64,000 nt of DNA from Acidimicrobiales bacterium (GCA_035630295.1 DASQKY010000052.1:1-64000), one strand, 5' to 3'. Shown: positions 7,425 through 15,988, counted from the first letter of the stretch. Notes: a model not told the origin generated them from the sequence alone. Program-made: numbers and translations.

Positions 7425-10400
7425 GTGTTCCTGAAGACCCTCAGCCTGAAGGGCTTCAAGTCGTTCGCCGACGCCACCAGCCTGGAGATGGAGCCGGGCG
7501 TCACCGTGGTGGTCGGCCCCAACGGCAGCGGCAAGTCCAACGTGGTCGACGCCATCGCCTGGGTGCTGGGCGCCCAGGCCCCCAGCGCGGTGCGGAGCCA
7601 GAAGATGGACGACGTCATCTTCGCCGGCACCGCCAGCCGGCCGGCCCTGGGCCGGGCCGAGGTGAGCCTGACCATCGACAACTCGGCCGGCCTGCTGCCC
7701 ATCGACTTCGGCGAGGTCACCCTGACCCGCACCCTCTGGCGCTCCGGCGACAGCGAGTACGCCATCAACGGCGTGCCCTGTCGCATGCTCGACATCCAGG
7801 AGCTGCTGTCGGACTCCGGGGTCGGCCGCCAGCAGCACGTCATCATCTCCCAGGGCCAGATCGACGCCGTGCTCAACACCAGGCCCGAGGAGCGCCGCCT
7901 CATCATCGAGGAGGCGGCCGGCATCCTGAAGTTCCGGCGCCGCAAGGAGAAGGCCGAGCGCCGCCTGGCCGGGACCGAGGCCAACCTCACCCGCCTGCAG
8001 GACCTGCTGCGGGAGGTCCGCCGCCAGCTCCGGCCCCTGGAGCGCCAGGCCGAGGCCGCCCGCCGCCACGGCGACCTGGTCACCGAGCTGACCGCCCTGC
8101 GGGTGCACCTGGCCGGCCAGGAGCTGGCCCGGCTCCGCGCCCGCCTGGAGGCCGGGGACCGGACCCGCCGGGAGCTGCGGGCCGGCGAGGCCGAGGCCAA
8201 GGCCACCCTGGCCCGCCTCGACACCGAGGTGCTGGCCACCGAGACCCGCCTGTCGGCCCTGGGCGGCGACGACCTGGGCGACGACCTGGCCCGCTGCGAG
8301 GCCCTGCGGGAGCGGGCCCGGGGCCTGGCCGCGGTGCTGGTCGAGCGGCGCCGGGGCCTGGAGCGCCAGCGGGGCGCCGCGGTCGACCAGGCCGTCATCG
8401 CCTCGCTGGAGGCCGAGGCGGCCCGGCTCGACGCCGAGCTCGACGCCGTCCGGGAGGACCGGGCCCGCCTCCTGCCCGACCGCGAGCGGCTGGAGGAGGC
8501 CGAGGAGGTCCTGGCCCGCGAGCGGGCCGAGGTGGCCGAGCGGTGGAGCGCCCCGGCCGGCGACGGTGACCCCGCCGACCGGAAGGGGGCCGAGGCCGGC
8601 CCGGCCACCACCAGCAGGGCCGCCGAGGTGCGGGGCGAGCTGCTGGCCGTGCGGGCCTCGCAGGAGCGCAGCGAGGACGAGCGCCGCCGGGTGGCAGCCC
8701 GCCTGGAGGCGGTGGCCACCAAGGCCACCCGCCTGGACCAGGAGTCCGAGCGGCTCCGGGCCGAGCTGGCCGCTGCCGAGCAGGCCGCGGGGTCCCTGGC
8801 CGCCGCGGTCGACACCGCCACCGCGGGCCGGGCCGGGGCCGAGGCCGCGGTGGAGGAGGCCGAGGAGCGCCTCCGGAGCGCGGACGGCGAGCGCCACCGG
8901 TGGTCGGCCCGGGCCGACGCCCTGGCCCTGGCGCTCGACGAGGCCCGGGCCGCGGCCGGGGCCGAGCGGCTGGCCGGCGTGCCCGGCGTGCTGGGCACCC
9001 TCCTCGACGTGGTGGCCGTGGACGCCGGCTGGGAGGCGGCCTTCGAGGCGGCGGCCGGCCCGGCCCTGTCCGCCGTGGTGGTCGACGGGGTGGAAGGCGC
9101 CCGTCGGGCCCTGGGCACGCTGGTCGACGGGGGCCTGACCGGGGCCGTCGTCCCCGCCCTGGCCGGCGTGGCCGCCACCCCGCCACCGGCGGTGGCCGGC
9201 GGGGCGCCCCTCCGGCCCCACGTGCGAGCGCTCGACCCGGGGGTCGAGCCCCTGCTGGACAGCCTGGCCGGGTCGGTGGTGGTGGTCGAGGGATGGCCGG
9301 TGGCGGTGGACGTGGCCCTGGCCCACCCCGGCTCCGTGGTCGTCACCCGGGACGGCGACCGCTTCGCCCCCGACGGCTGGCGGGTCGGGGCCGCCGGCTC
9401 CGGGGCCACCGGGGCCGCCCTGGCCGAGGCCCGGGAGCGGGCCGCCTCGGCCACCGTGGAGGCCGACGGGGCGGCGGCCGAGGTCGCCGAGCGGCGACGG
9501 GCCGTCACCGGGGCCCGGGCCGCCGAGGCCGAGGCCAGCCGGGCCCTCGACCGCAACGACAGCCGGATGGCGGCGGCCGGCGACGCCCTGGCGCGGACCG
9601 ACGCCGACCGTCGCGACCTGGCCGGCGAGGGCGAGTCCCTCCAGGCCCACGCCACCGAGCTGGACGAGCGGGTCGGCCGCGACGGCGAGCGGGTGGCGGC
9701 CCTGGCGGGCGATCTGCCCGGCCTGGAGGCCGAGGAGGCCCGGCGGGCGGATCGGGCCCGGGCCGCGGCCGACAGCCGGGCCCGCCTCGAGGAGCGGGCC
9801 ACCGAGGTGGCCGCCCTGCGCAGCGACATCGAGGTCCGGGCCGCCGGCCTGGACGAGCGCCACCAGCTCCTCGGCCGGCGCCGGGCCGAGGTCGAGGAGC
9901 GCCTGTCCCACAACCAGGCGGCCCGGTCCCAGGCCGAGGCCCGCCGGGTCGACCTGGAGCGCCAGGAGGTGGCCGTGGGCCGCCTGGCCGACCTGGTGGC
10001 CCGCCGCCTGGACGGCGTGGAGGCCACCCTGGCCGGCCTGCGCGAGCGGCGCCGGCGCCAGTCCGACGCGGCCCGGGCGGTGGCCGCCGAGCTGGAGTCC
10101 ACCCGTCGCCACCGGGTCGAGGCCGAGCGGGGCCTGGCCGGCACCCGCGAGCGCCTGCAGCGAGCCGAGCTGGACATCTCCGAGGTCACCCTCCGCATCG
10201 AGACCGCGGTCGAGGCCATGCGCCGCGACCTGGACGTCGACCCCGACACCGCCCTGGCCGCCCCCGCCCCCGAGGTCCCCGAGGGCACCACGGCGCCGGC
10301 CCGGGTCCGGGACCTGGAGCGCGAGCTGCGGCTGCTGGGGCCCATCAACCCGCTGGCCCTGGAGGAGTTCACCGCCCTCCAGGAGCGCCACGAGCACGTC

Positions 10401-10937
10401 GAGGCCCAGCTCGACGACGTGAAGGCGGCCCGCCGCGACCTGGCCAAGGTCATCCGGGCCGTGGACGCCGAGATCGTCACCGTCTTCGCCGCCGCCTACG
10501 CCGATGTGGAGGCCAACTTCCGCCACCTGTTCGAGACGCTGTTCCCCGGCGGCCAGGGCCGGCTCACCCTCACCAGCCCCGAGGACCTGCTGTCCACCGG
10601 CGTGGAGATCGAGGCCAAGCCGTCGGGCAAGAACGTGAAGAAGCTCTCCCTGCTCTCCGGCGGCGAGCGCTCGCTGACCGCGCTGGCCTACCTGTTCGCC
10701 GTGTTCCGGGCCCGGCCCTCGCCCTTCTACGTCATGGACGAGGTGGAGGCCGCCCTCGACGACGTGAACCTGCACCGGTTCCTGGGCCTGGTGGCCGAGT
10801 TCCGGGCCGACGCCCAGCTCATCATCGTGAGCCACCAGAAGCGCACCATGGAGGCCGCCGACCTGCTCTACGGCGTCACCATGCAGCCCGGCGGCTCCAG
10901 CCAGGTCCTGGCCGAGAAGGCCGCCGCCGACGCCTGA
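7425..10937 (+). CDS. smc: Chromosome segregation protein SMC
   Basis: A 1170-residue condensin ATPase that loads on DNA and organises the chromosome. Seen in order: Walker A GPNGSGKSN (31-39), a coiled coil rich in Ala, Glu and Arg, a hinge near residues 515-640 (GVPGVLGTLLDVV onward), a second coil, then the ABC signature LSGGERSLTALA (about 1076) and Walker B FYVMDEVEAALDD. GTG 7425 has GAGGAG about 6 bases upstream and begins VFLKTLSLKGFKSF, the normal SMC N-terminus. Its stop codon forms one side of a hairpin shared with the convergent gene. Confidence 0.97.
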   Translation: MFLKTLSLKGFKSFADATSLEMEPGVTVVVGPNGSGKSNVVDAIAWVLGAQAPSAVRSQKMDDVIFAGTASRPALGRAEVSLTIDNSAGLLPIDFGEVTLTRTLWRSGDSEYAINGVPCRMLDIQELLSDSGVGRQQHVIISQGQIDAVLNTRPEERRLIIEEAAGILKFRRRKEKAERRLAGTEANLTRLQDLLREVRRQLRPLERQAEAARRHGDLVTELTALRVHLAGQELARLRARLEAGDRTRRELRAGEAEAKATLARLDTEVLATETRLSALGGDDLGDDLARCEALRERARGLAAVLVERRRGLERQRGAAVDQAVIASLEAEAARLDAELDAVREDRARLLPDRERLEEAEEVLARERAEVAERWSAPAGDGDPADRKGAEAGPATTSRAAEVRGELLAVRASQERSEDERRRVAARLEAVATKATRLDQESERLRAELAAAEQAAGSLAAAVDTATAGRAGAEAAVEEAEERLRSADGERHRWSARADALALALDEARAAAGAERLAGVPGVLGTLLDVVAVDAGWEAAFEAAAGPALSAVVVDGVEGARRALGTLVDGGLTGAVVPALAGVAATPPPAVAGGAPLRPHVRALDPGVEPLLDSLAGSVVVVEGWPVAVDVALAHPGSVVVTRDGDRFAPDGWRVGAAGSGATGAALAEARERAASATVEADGAAAEVAERRRAVTGARAAEAEASRALDRNDSRMAAAGDALARTDADRRDLAGEGESLQAHATELDERVGRDGERVAALAGDLPGLEAEEARRADRARAAADSRARLEERATEVAALRSDIEVRAAGLDERHQLLGRRRAEVEERLSHNQAARSQAEARRVDLERQEVAVGRLADLVARRLDGVEATLAGLRERRRRQSDAARAVAAELESTRRHRVEAERGLAGTRERLQRAELDISEVTLRIETAVEAMRRDLDVDPDTALAAPAPEVPEGTTAPARVRDLERELRLLGPINPLALEEFTALQERHEHVEAQLDDVKAARRDLAKVIRAVDAEIVTVFAAAYADVEANFRHLFETLFPGGQGRLTLTSPEDLLSTGVEIEAKPSGKNVKKLSLLSGGERSLTALAYLFAVFRARPSPFYVMDEVEAALDDVNLHRFLGLVAEFRADAQLIIVSHQKRTMEAADLLYGVTMQPGGSSQVLAEKAAADA

Positions 10938-10949
10938 GCCCGCTCAGGC
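10932..10949. terminator. Shared hairpin of convergent smc and MUG-fusion genes
   Basis: GCCTGAGC-cc-GCTCAGGC, perfect 8-base arms. The smc stop TGA (10935-10937) sits in one arm and the opposite gene's stop (TCA, 10944-10946) in the other. No U-tract. Confidence 0.5.
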
Positions 10950-12033
10950 CGGGGGGCCGGCCGCTGCGGCCCGCAGGTGCTCGACCAGGGTGGCCAGGCT
11001 GGTGGCGGCGTTGAGCCCGCTGGTGGAGGGCATGACGTAGGCCGGCGAGGGCCCCAGCCGTCGGGCCTGCCACCCCGGCCCCGCCCGGCGGTCGACAGCG
11101 GCCCGCCACCCGGCCAGCCCCACCACCAGGACGGCGGCCGGTGCCAGCAGGGCGCACAGCCGGTCGAGGCGGGCCACGCCGGCCCGATGCTCGGCCGGGG
11201 CCAGCTCCGCGGCTCGGGGCGTGGCCCGCTTGACCAGGTCGGTCATGCCGATGCCCCCGTCGGCCAGCAGTCGCCACGGGTCCCGGTCGGCCCCCGGGGG
11301 CAGGAGGCCGGCGGCGGCCAGGGCCGGCCAGAAGCGGTTGCCGGGCCCGACGTAGCCCACCCCGGCATCGGCGGCGTGGAGGCTGGGGTTGAGGCCGCAG
11401 GCCAGCAGCCGCATCCCCGGTCCCACCGTGTCGGCCAGGGTCCGGCCCCGGGTGGCGGCGAGGCGGAGCTCCCGCCAGTCCTGGGCCACGGCCGTGTCCA
11501 CCGGTTCCTGGGCCACGTCCACGAAGCCGGCCCCCTCGACCAGGTCGGTGAACCGGTCGGGGTCCCAGAACGTGAACCGGCGGCCGGGGAGGTCGCCGTC
11601 GGAGCGGTGCGTGCCGTCCCCGGCGAAGACCCGGACGGCCAGGGGCGCCCCCACGGCCAGGCTCCGGTGCAGGTCGGCCAGGGCCAGGGGCAGGTCGGGG
11701 GGCGGCCACGTGCTGGAGGCTCTTGCTGGCCCACGCCCCGGCCAGCGACCGGGGCCGGAACGGGAGGGCCCCGGCCGCGGCCCGCACCAACGGCACGGTG
11801 GGCTGGGCCCGTCGAGCCTCGTCGAGCATGGCCGCCACCGGGTCGAGCCCGATGGCTCCGGGGCCCAGGGCCCCGAGGTCCTTGCCCGGGCCGCACCCCA
11901 GGTCCAGCACCGGCCCGCCCCCGGCCCCGGCGGCCAGCGCCGTGGCCCGCTCGGCATCGGGCGGCGTGCCCCGGGCCACGTAGGTCCCGACGCCGCGCTC
12001 GTAGGCCGCCACCGTCTCCCGGTCGAGGGTCAC
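10944..12033 (-). pseudogene. Methyltransferase - MUG-type DNA glycosylase fusion, frameshifted
   Basis: From GTG 12033 the first frame encodes a class I SAM methyltransferase: VLDLGCGPGKDLGALG (motif I) and SKSLQHVA. At a run of six G (plus strand, 11697-11702) the sequence continues in another frame with the rest of the methyltransferase (DLHRSLAVGAPLAVRVF, FTFWDPDRFTDLVEGAGF) and then a mismatch-specific uracil/thymine glycosylase: CGLNPSLHAADAG, GPGNRFWPAL and PSTSGLNA, as in E. coli Mug. One extra C in the run would give a single protein of about 363 residues. This is either a sequencing error, a phase-variable tract or a real pseudogene. The start overlaps the upstream gene by GTGA. Confidence 0.75.
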
Positions 12034-12350
12034 CGGCGCCGCCGCCCGGTCGGACGGGCCTCGGCGGGGGCGGTGTCGACGAACAGGTCGAGCTGCTCCT
12101 CCCGGGCCGCCCGCTCGGTCACCGGCTCCCAGGTGCGGGCGCCCCGGGGGCCGACGGCGCGCACCTCCAGGCGGTGGAGGCCCAGGGCCCGGGCCGCGCC
12201 CCGGCCGTCGCGCACGCCGACCGAGCCGTCCCGCTCGCGGCGCTCGACGGTGGCCTCCTGCCAGCGGGCCTGGGGCTGGGGCCGGAACCGGACCACGTCG
12301 CCGGCGTGCAGCCCGACCTCGAGCAGGCTCGGTGCGCCGTCCGCCCCCAT
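12030..12350 (-). CDS. Hypothetical protein (106 aa)
   Basis: Not recognised. A 106-residue, Arg/Glu-rich protein with an N-terminal stretch (EVGLHAGDVVRFRPQPQARW) that looks like a small beta-barrel of SH3/KOW type and a basic C-terminus. It starts at ATG 12350, 5 bases after the SDR stop, and ends in the GTGA overlap with the methyltransferase-glycosylase gene, so it belongs to that three-gene leftward unit. Confidence 0.6.
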   Translation of the reverse strand: MGADGAPSLLEVGLHAGDVVRFRPQPQARWQEATVERRERDGSVGVRDGRGAARALGLHRLEVRAVGPRGARTWEPVTERAAREEQLDLFVDTAPAEARPTGRRRR

Positions 12351-12355
12351 GCCGG

Positions 12356-13162
12356 TCAGGAGCCGCCCCGGATCCGGGCCTGGAGGCGGCGCATGCCGGC
12401 CAGCCAGCGGTCGGGATCGGCCGCCTTGCGCTGCTGGTACTGGGCCACCTCGGGGTGGGGGAGGATCAGGAACCGCCCCTCGGCCAGGGCGGCCACCACG
12501 TCCCCGGCCACCTGCTCGGGCTCGATCACCCCGTGGATGGCCACCGTCTCGACGGCGTCGCTCAGGCCCATGCCGCTCCGGAGGAGGTCGGTGTTGACGC
12601 CCTGGGGGCACAGGCAGTGGACCCGCAGGCCCTCGTCGCCGTGGGTGATGGCCAGCCACTCGGCGAAGGCCACGGCGGCGTGCTTGGTCACCGAGTACGG
12701 GGCGTCGCCGATCTGGGCCAGCAGCCCGGCGGCCGACGCCGTGGCCAGGAACGTGCCCCCGCCCCGGGCCAGCATGTCCGGCACCACCACCCGGGCCGCC
12801 ACCACGTGGGCCATGACGTTGACCTGCCACGTCCGCTCCCACACGTCGTCGTCGGCGTCCAGGCCCAGGCCGGTGCCGATGCCGGCGTTGGCCGCGAACA
12901 GGTCCACCGGCCCGAAGCGCTCCTCGGTGGCGGTCACCGCGTCCCGCACCGCCCCCTCATCGCTGACGTCGGCGGCGTGGGCCAGGACCCGGTCACCGTG
13001 GCGCTCGGCCAGGCGGGCGGCGGCCGTGTCGCAGTCGCCCTGGTCGAGGTCGACCACGGCGACCCCGGCCGCCCCCTCGGCCAGGAAGCGGTCGGCCAGG
13101 GCGTACCCGATGCCCCGGGCCCCTCCGGTGATCAGGCAGGTCGTCCCGTCCAGCGAGCTCAT
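12356..13162 (-). CDS. Short-chain dehydrogenase/reductase
   Basis: A 268-residue classical SDR: cofactor motif TGGARGIG (14-21), NAGIG, catalytic Ser in ATASAAG and YSVTK (Y-x3-K). The D at the end of the second strand (VVDLDQGD) suggests NAD(H). Substrate unknown. ATG 13162 stands 7 bases from TAGCGT. First gene of the unit with the 106-residue protein and the frameshifted fusion. Confidence 0.9.
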   Translation of the reverse strand: MSSLDGTTCLITGGARGIGYALADRFLAEGAAGVAVVDLDQGDCDTAAARLAERHGDRVLAHAADVSDEGAVRDAVTATEERFGPVDLFAANAGIGTGLGLDADDDVWERTWQVNVMAHVVAARVVVPDMLARGGGTFLATASAAGLLAQIGDAPYSVTKHAAVAFAEWLAITHGDEGLRVHCLCPQGVNTDLLRSGMGLSDAVETVAIHGVIEPEQVAGDVVAALAEGRFLILPHPEVAQYQQRKAADPDRWLAGMRRLQARIRGGS

Positions 13163-13169
13163 GGCGCCG

Positions 13170-13175
13170 ACGCTA
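13170..13175 (-). promoter_or_regulatory. -10 element of SDR gene (leaderless)
   Basis: TAGCGT on the minus strand, 7 bases before ATG 13162. Confidence 0.5.
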
Positions 13176-13194
13176 CCCAGGGCGGCGACCGCGA

Positions 13195-14199
13195 TCAGCC
13201 GATGGCGGCCCGGAGGGTGTCCTCCACCACCTGGCGGCGGTCGTCGCCCCAGGGCAGAGGCATGAGCACCGGGTGGTCGACGCCGGCCTCGGCGTAGGCG
13301 GCGATGGTGTCCCGCACCAGGTCGGCGTCGCCCACCACGTCGATGGCATCGACCATCTCGTCGCTGACCGCGGCCACCGCCCCGTCGCGGTCGCCGGCGG
13401 CGTGGCGGGCCCGGACCTCGGCCACGGCGTCGCCGAAGCCGGCCCGGGTGAAGCTCTGGGCGTAGGCGTCGACCACGGCGTACGAGAACAGGTCGCGCCG
13501 GCCCCGGTCCAGGGCCGTGTGGCGGTCGGCCACCCCGGCGTGGACGTAGGCGTAGACCGTGCAGGCCCCCGGCTTCCGCCCGGCCGCCGCCTCGCCGGCC
13601 CGGACCTGCTCCACCGACCAGGCCACGTGGGAGGCAGGGAGGTAGTTGAGGAGCACGCCGTCGGCCACCTCGCCGGCCAGGGCCAGCATGCGGGGGCCGA
13701 GAGCGCCGACCACGATCCGGGGGCGCCGCTCCCCGAGGCGGAGCCCCAGGCGGAAGCCCGACACGGCGTAGTGGTCGCCGGCGAAGGTGACCTTCTCGCC
13801 CGACAGGCACTCCCGCACCAGGGCCACGTACTCCCGCACCTGGCCCAGGGGGGCGTCGCCGTAGGGGGCGCCGTGCCACCGGCTGGTCACCACCGGGGAG
13901 GAGATGCCCACCCCCAGGAGGACGTCGCGGTCAGGGTCGAGGGCGGCCAGGGTGGCGGCCGACATGGCGGCCAGCGGCGGGGTGCGGAGCTGGAGGGCCA
14001 GGACCCCGGTGCCCAGGGCCAGGCCGGGCGCGGCGGCGCCCGCCGCGGCCAGGAGGGAGAAGGCCTCGGGCCCCGTGGTCTCCGCCGTCCAGAAGGAGCG
14101 GTAGCCGAGCTCGGCGGCCCGCCGGGCCGTGTCCACCGCGTAGGCCGGCCCGAGGCCCATGAGGCTGGCGTAGGTGAAGCCGAGGGGAGCGGTGGTCAC
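13195..14199 (-). CDS. Luciferase-like (LLM class) oxidoreductase
   Basis: A 334-residue TIM-barrel flavin/F420-dependent oxidoreductase of the bacterial luciferase superfamily. Seen: LGYRSFWTAETTGPEAF at the second strand-helix, LALGTGVLALQLRTP, RDVLLGVGISS and RPRIVVGALGPRMLALAGEVADG. F420 is the likely cofactor in an actinobacterium, but nothing in the sequence proves F420 over FMN. GTG 14199 lies 7 bases from TACCGT. A second, distinct LLM gene is at 24258. Confidence 0.85.
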   Translation of the reverse strand: MTTAPLGFTYASLMGLGPAYAVDTARRAAELGYRSFWTAETTGPEAFSLLAAAGAAAPGLALGTGVLALQLRTPPLAAMSAATLAALDPDRDVLLGVGISSPVVTSRWHGAPYGDAPLGQVREYVALVRECLSGEKVTFAGDHYAVSGFRLGLRLGERRPRIVVGALGPRMLALAGEVADGVLLNYLPASHVAWSVEQVRAGEAAAGRKPGACTVYAYVHAGVADRHTALDRGRRDLFSYAVVDAYAQSFTRAGFGDAVAEVRARHAAGDRDGAVAAVSDEMVDAIDVVGDADLVRDTIAAYAEAGVDHPVLMPLPWGDDRRQVVEDTLRAAIG

Positions 14200-14206
14200 C
14201 CCGGCG

Positions 14207-14212
14207 ACGGTA
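14207..14212 (-). promoter_or_regulatory. -10 element of LLM gene (leaderless)
   Basis: TACCGT on the minus strand, 7 bases before GTG 14199. Confidence 0.5.
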
Positions 14213-14238
14213 GCGGCGGCCCGCCCGCCGGCGAGCGC

Positions 14239-14316
14239 TCAGGCCCGGCGCAGGAAGTACACGATCATGACCACGAGGAGGATGACCACAAGGATGCCGA
14301 CCAGGCTGTACTCCAC
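14239..14316 (-). CDS. 25-residue single-span membrane peptide
   Basis: GTG 14316 opens a 25-codon frame: a short N-terminus (VEYSLVG), about 17 hydrophobic residues and a basic end FLRRA. AAAGGA sits 8 bases before the start, one of the clearer Shine-Dalgarno sites in the window. The layout (outside N-terminus, one helix, Arg-Arg inside) is that of small membrane peptides such as KdpF, but no partner operon is adjacent. Function unknown. Confidence 0.55.
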   Translation of the reverse strand: MEYSLVGILVVILLVVMIVYFLRRA

Positions 14317-14428
14317 GGCAACGGTCCTTTGGTGCGACGACGGGACGCCTGGCGTTGCCCGCTGAGGCCCGGCTCAAACACCCTCAGTGACCGTCGCCTC
14401 GGGCCCGGGCCCTCGGGCCCGCACGCGA

Positions 14429-14470
14429 CGACGACCGCCGGCCGAGCCTGGAGCTCGAGGGCGGTCGTCG
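14429..14470 (-). terminator. Hairpin downstream of the 33-aa ribosomal protein gene
   Basis: Perfect 11-base arms (14429-14439 CGACGACCGCC and 14460-14470) around a 20-base loop, starting 18 bases after the stop codon. No U-tract. Confidence 0.55.
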
Positions 14471-14488
14471 GACGAGGAGCTGGGCCGG

Positions 14489-14590
14489 CTACTTGCCGGC
14501 GGCGCGGCGCTGCCAGCGGGTGCGCTTCAGCATCTTCTTGTGCTTCTTCTTCCGCATGCGCTTGCGGCGCTTCTTCACCAGAGATCCCAT
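14489..14590 (-). CDS. AURKAIP1/COX24-type small ribosomal subunit protein
   Basis: A 33-residue, extremely basic protein (MGSLVKKRRKRMRKKKHKKM, then LKRTRWQRRAAGK). It matches the tiny actinobacterial ribosomal protein called bS22 in mycobacterial ribosome structures, related to mitochondrial mS38. It binds 16S rRNA in the small subunit. TAGGTT lies 10 bases before the ATG, leaving at most a few leader bases. A strong hairpin follows the stop. Confidence 0.9.
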   Translation of the reverse strand: MGSLVKKRRKRMRKKKHKKMLKRTRWQRRAAGK

Positions 14591-14600
14591 GAGGTCCGCA

Positions 14601-14606
14601 AACCTA
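14601..14606 (-). promoter_or_regulatory. -10 element of the 33-aa ribosomal protein gene
   Basis: TAGGTT on the minus strand, 10 bases before ATG 14590. Confidence 0.45.
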
Positions 14607-14671
14607 GCGGTGGCCCCCGGGGGCGCCGCAACCTCGGCCTGGGGCCTGGGCGCCAGCTGGGGGCCCGGCCC

Positions 14672-14677
14672 TAGGCT
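14672..14677 (+). promoter_or_regulatory. -10 element of tRNA-Gln
   Basis: TAGGCT ending 11 bases before the first tRNA base, so the primary transcript would carry only a few extra 5' bases. Confidence 0.45.
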
Positions 14678-14688
14678 GGCGGGCGCAG

Positions 14689-14761
14689 TCGGGGGTAGTT
14701 CAGCTGGAAGAACACCGGACTTTGAATCCGGATGTCGCAGGTTCGAGCCCTGCCCCCCGAG
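14689..14761 (+). tRNA. tRNA-Gln (anticodon TTG)
   Basis: All four stems fold: acceptor TCGGGGG/CCCCCGA, D stem GTTC/GAAC, anticodon stem CCGGA/TCCGG with loop CTTTGAA (anticodon TTG), variable ATGTC, T stem GCAGG/CCTGC with TTCGAGC loop. 73 bases including the discriminator G; CCA is not encoded. Confidence 0.96.
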
Positions 14762-14814
14762 CGAGAGCGGGATCTGGTTCGTGACCGGGCCCCGGGCGCG
14801 CTAGACCTGGCGCC

Positions 14815-15924
14815 ATGGCCGAGCGCCTGCTGTCCGCTGTCGTCCTCGCCGCCGGCGAGGGCACCCGCATGCGGTCGGAGCGGCCCAAGCCCCTCCACCT
14901 CCTGTGCGGGCGGGCGATGGTGCGCTACGTCCTCGACTCCCTGGCCGACTGCGCCGTCGACCGGGTGGTGGTCGTGGTCGGCCACGGGGCCGAGCGGGTC
15001 ACCAAGAAGCTCCAGGCCGAGGAGCCGGATCTCATCCTCGACTTCGTCGAGCAGCACAGCCAGCAGGGCACGGGCGACGCCGTGGCCGTGGGCCTCACCG
15101 CCTTCCCCGACGACGAGCCCGGCGACGACGACGGGGCCGACGTCCTGGTCCTGCCCGGCGACACGCCGCTCCTGCGGCCGGCCACCATCCGCCGCCTGGT
15201 CGAGCACCACCGCGCCTCCGGTTCGGCCTGCACCGTCCTGACCGCCCGCCTGGACGACGCCACCGGCTACGGCCGGGTCCTCCGGGGCCGCGACGGCCGG
15301 GTGGCCCGCATCGTCGAGCACCGCGACGCCACCGACGAGCAGCGGGCCATCGACGAGATCAACACGTCGATCTACTGCTTCCGCCGCAGCGTCCTGGCCC
15401 CGGCCCTCCGGCGCATCCAGCCCGCCAACGCCCAGGGCGAGTACTACCTGACCGACGTGGTCGAGGTGCTCCACGACGCCGGCTACGGCGTCACCGCGGT
15501 CGAGGCCGAGGACCCGGCCGAGACCCAGGGGGTCAACGACCGGGCCCAGCTGGCCGCGGCCGAGGCCGAGCTGCGGCACCGCACCAACCAGCGGTGGTTG
15601 CAGCGGGGCGTCACCATGCTCGACCCCGAGCGCACCTACGTCGACACCACCGTCGACCTGGCCACCGACGTCACCCTCTTCCCCGGCACCATCCTCCAGG
15701 GCCACACCGTCATCGGCCAGGGGGCCGAGGTCGGGCCCAACACCCGGCTGGTCGACTGCGTGGTCGGGGCCCGGTCCACCGTCGAGCAGGCCACGGCCCG
15801 CGACGCCGAGATCGGGGCCGACGCCCACGTCGGCCCCTACGCCCACCTGGCCCCGGGCGAGGCCGTCCCCGACGGCACCGTCACCGGCCCGTTCTTCGCC
15901 CTGCCGGCCCGGGACGTCCGCTGA
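14815..15924 (+). CDS. glmU: GlmU-like UDP-GlcNAc pyrophosphorylase, short form
   Basis: The N-terminal uridylyltransferase domain is complete: LAAGEGTRMRSERPKPLH (12-29), QQGTGDAV, LPGDTPLL, the TGYGRV motif and the GEYYLTDVV segment. A left-handed beta-helix begins (about 265-345: GVTMLDPERTYVD, GTILQGHTVIG) but the protein stops at 369 residues, while bifunctional GlmU has about 450-495. The C-terminal acetyltransferase coils and active site are missing, so it should make UDP-GlcNAc but not acetylate glucosamine-1-P. It lies before prs, as glmU usually does. ATG 14815. Confidence 0.88.
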   Translation: MAERLLSAVVLAAGEGTRMRSERPKPLHLLCGRAMVRYVLDSLADCAVDRVVVVVGHGAERVTKKLQAEEPDLILDFVEQHSQQGTGDAVAVGLTAFPDDEPGDDDGADVLVLPGDTPLLRPATIRRLVEHHRASGSACTVLTARLDDATGYGRVLRGRDGRVARIVEHRDATDEQRAIDEINTSIYCFRRSVLAPALRRIQPANAQGEYYLTDVVEVLHDAGYGVTAVEAEDPAETQGVNDRAQLAAAEAELRHRTNQRWLQRGVTMLDPERTYVDTTVDLATDVTLFPGTILQGHTVIGQGAEVGPNTRLVDCVVGARSTVEQATARDAEIGADAHVGPYAHLAPGEAVPDGTVTGPFFALPARDVR

Positions 15925-15988
15925 GGTGCCCCCACCCGATCCCGACACCGACCCCCACCTCGACCCCCCGCCGCCGGCGGAGAAGGCC

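Noticed and set aside
6350-10480. Open frame of over 1300 codons antisense to mutM and smc
   Set aside because: Ser/Arg/Ala low-complexity translation without any domain; smc and mutM are certain on the other strand.
14239-14316. KdpF subunit of a potassium ATPase
   Set aside because: Similar size and layout, but no kdpA, kdpB or kdpC nearby.
14401-14425. GGGCCC-rich palindromic stretch near the 33-aa ribosomal protein gene
   Set aside because: Such short self-complementary GC runs occur throughout the window and have no consistent position here.
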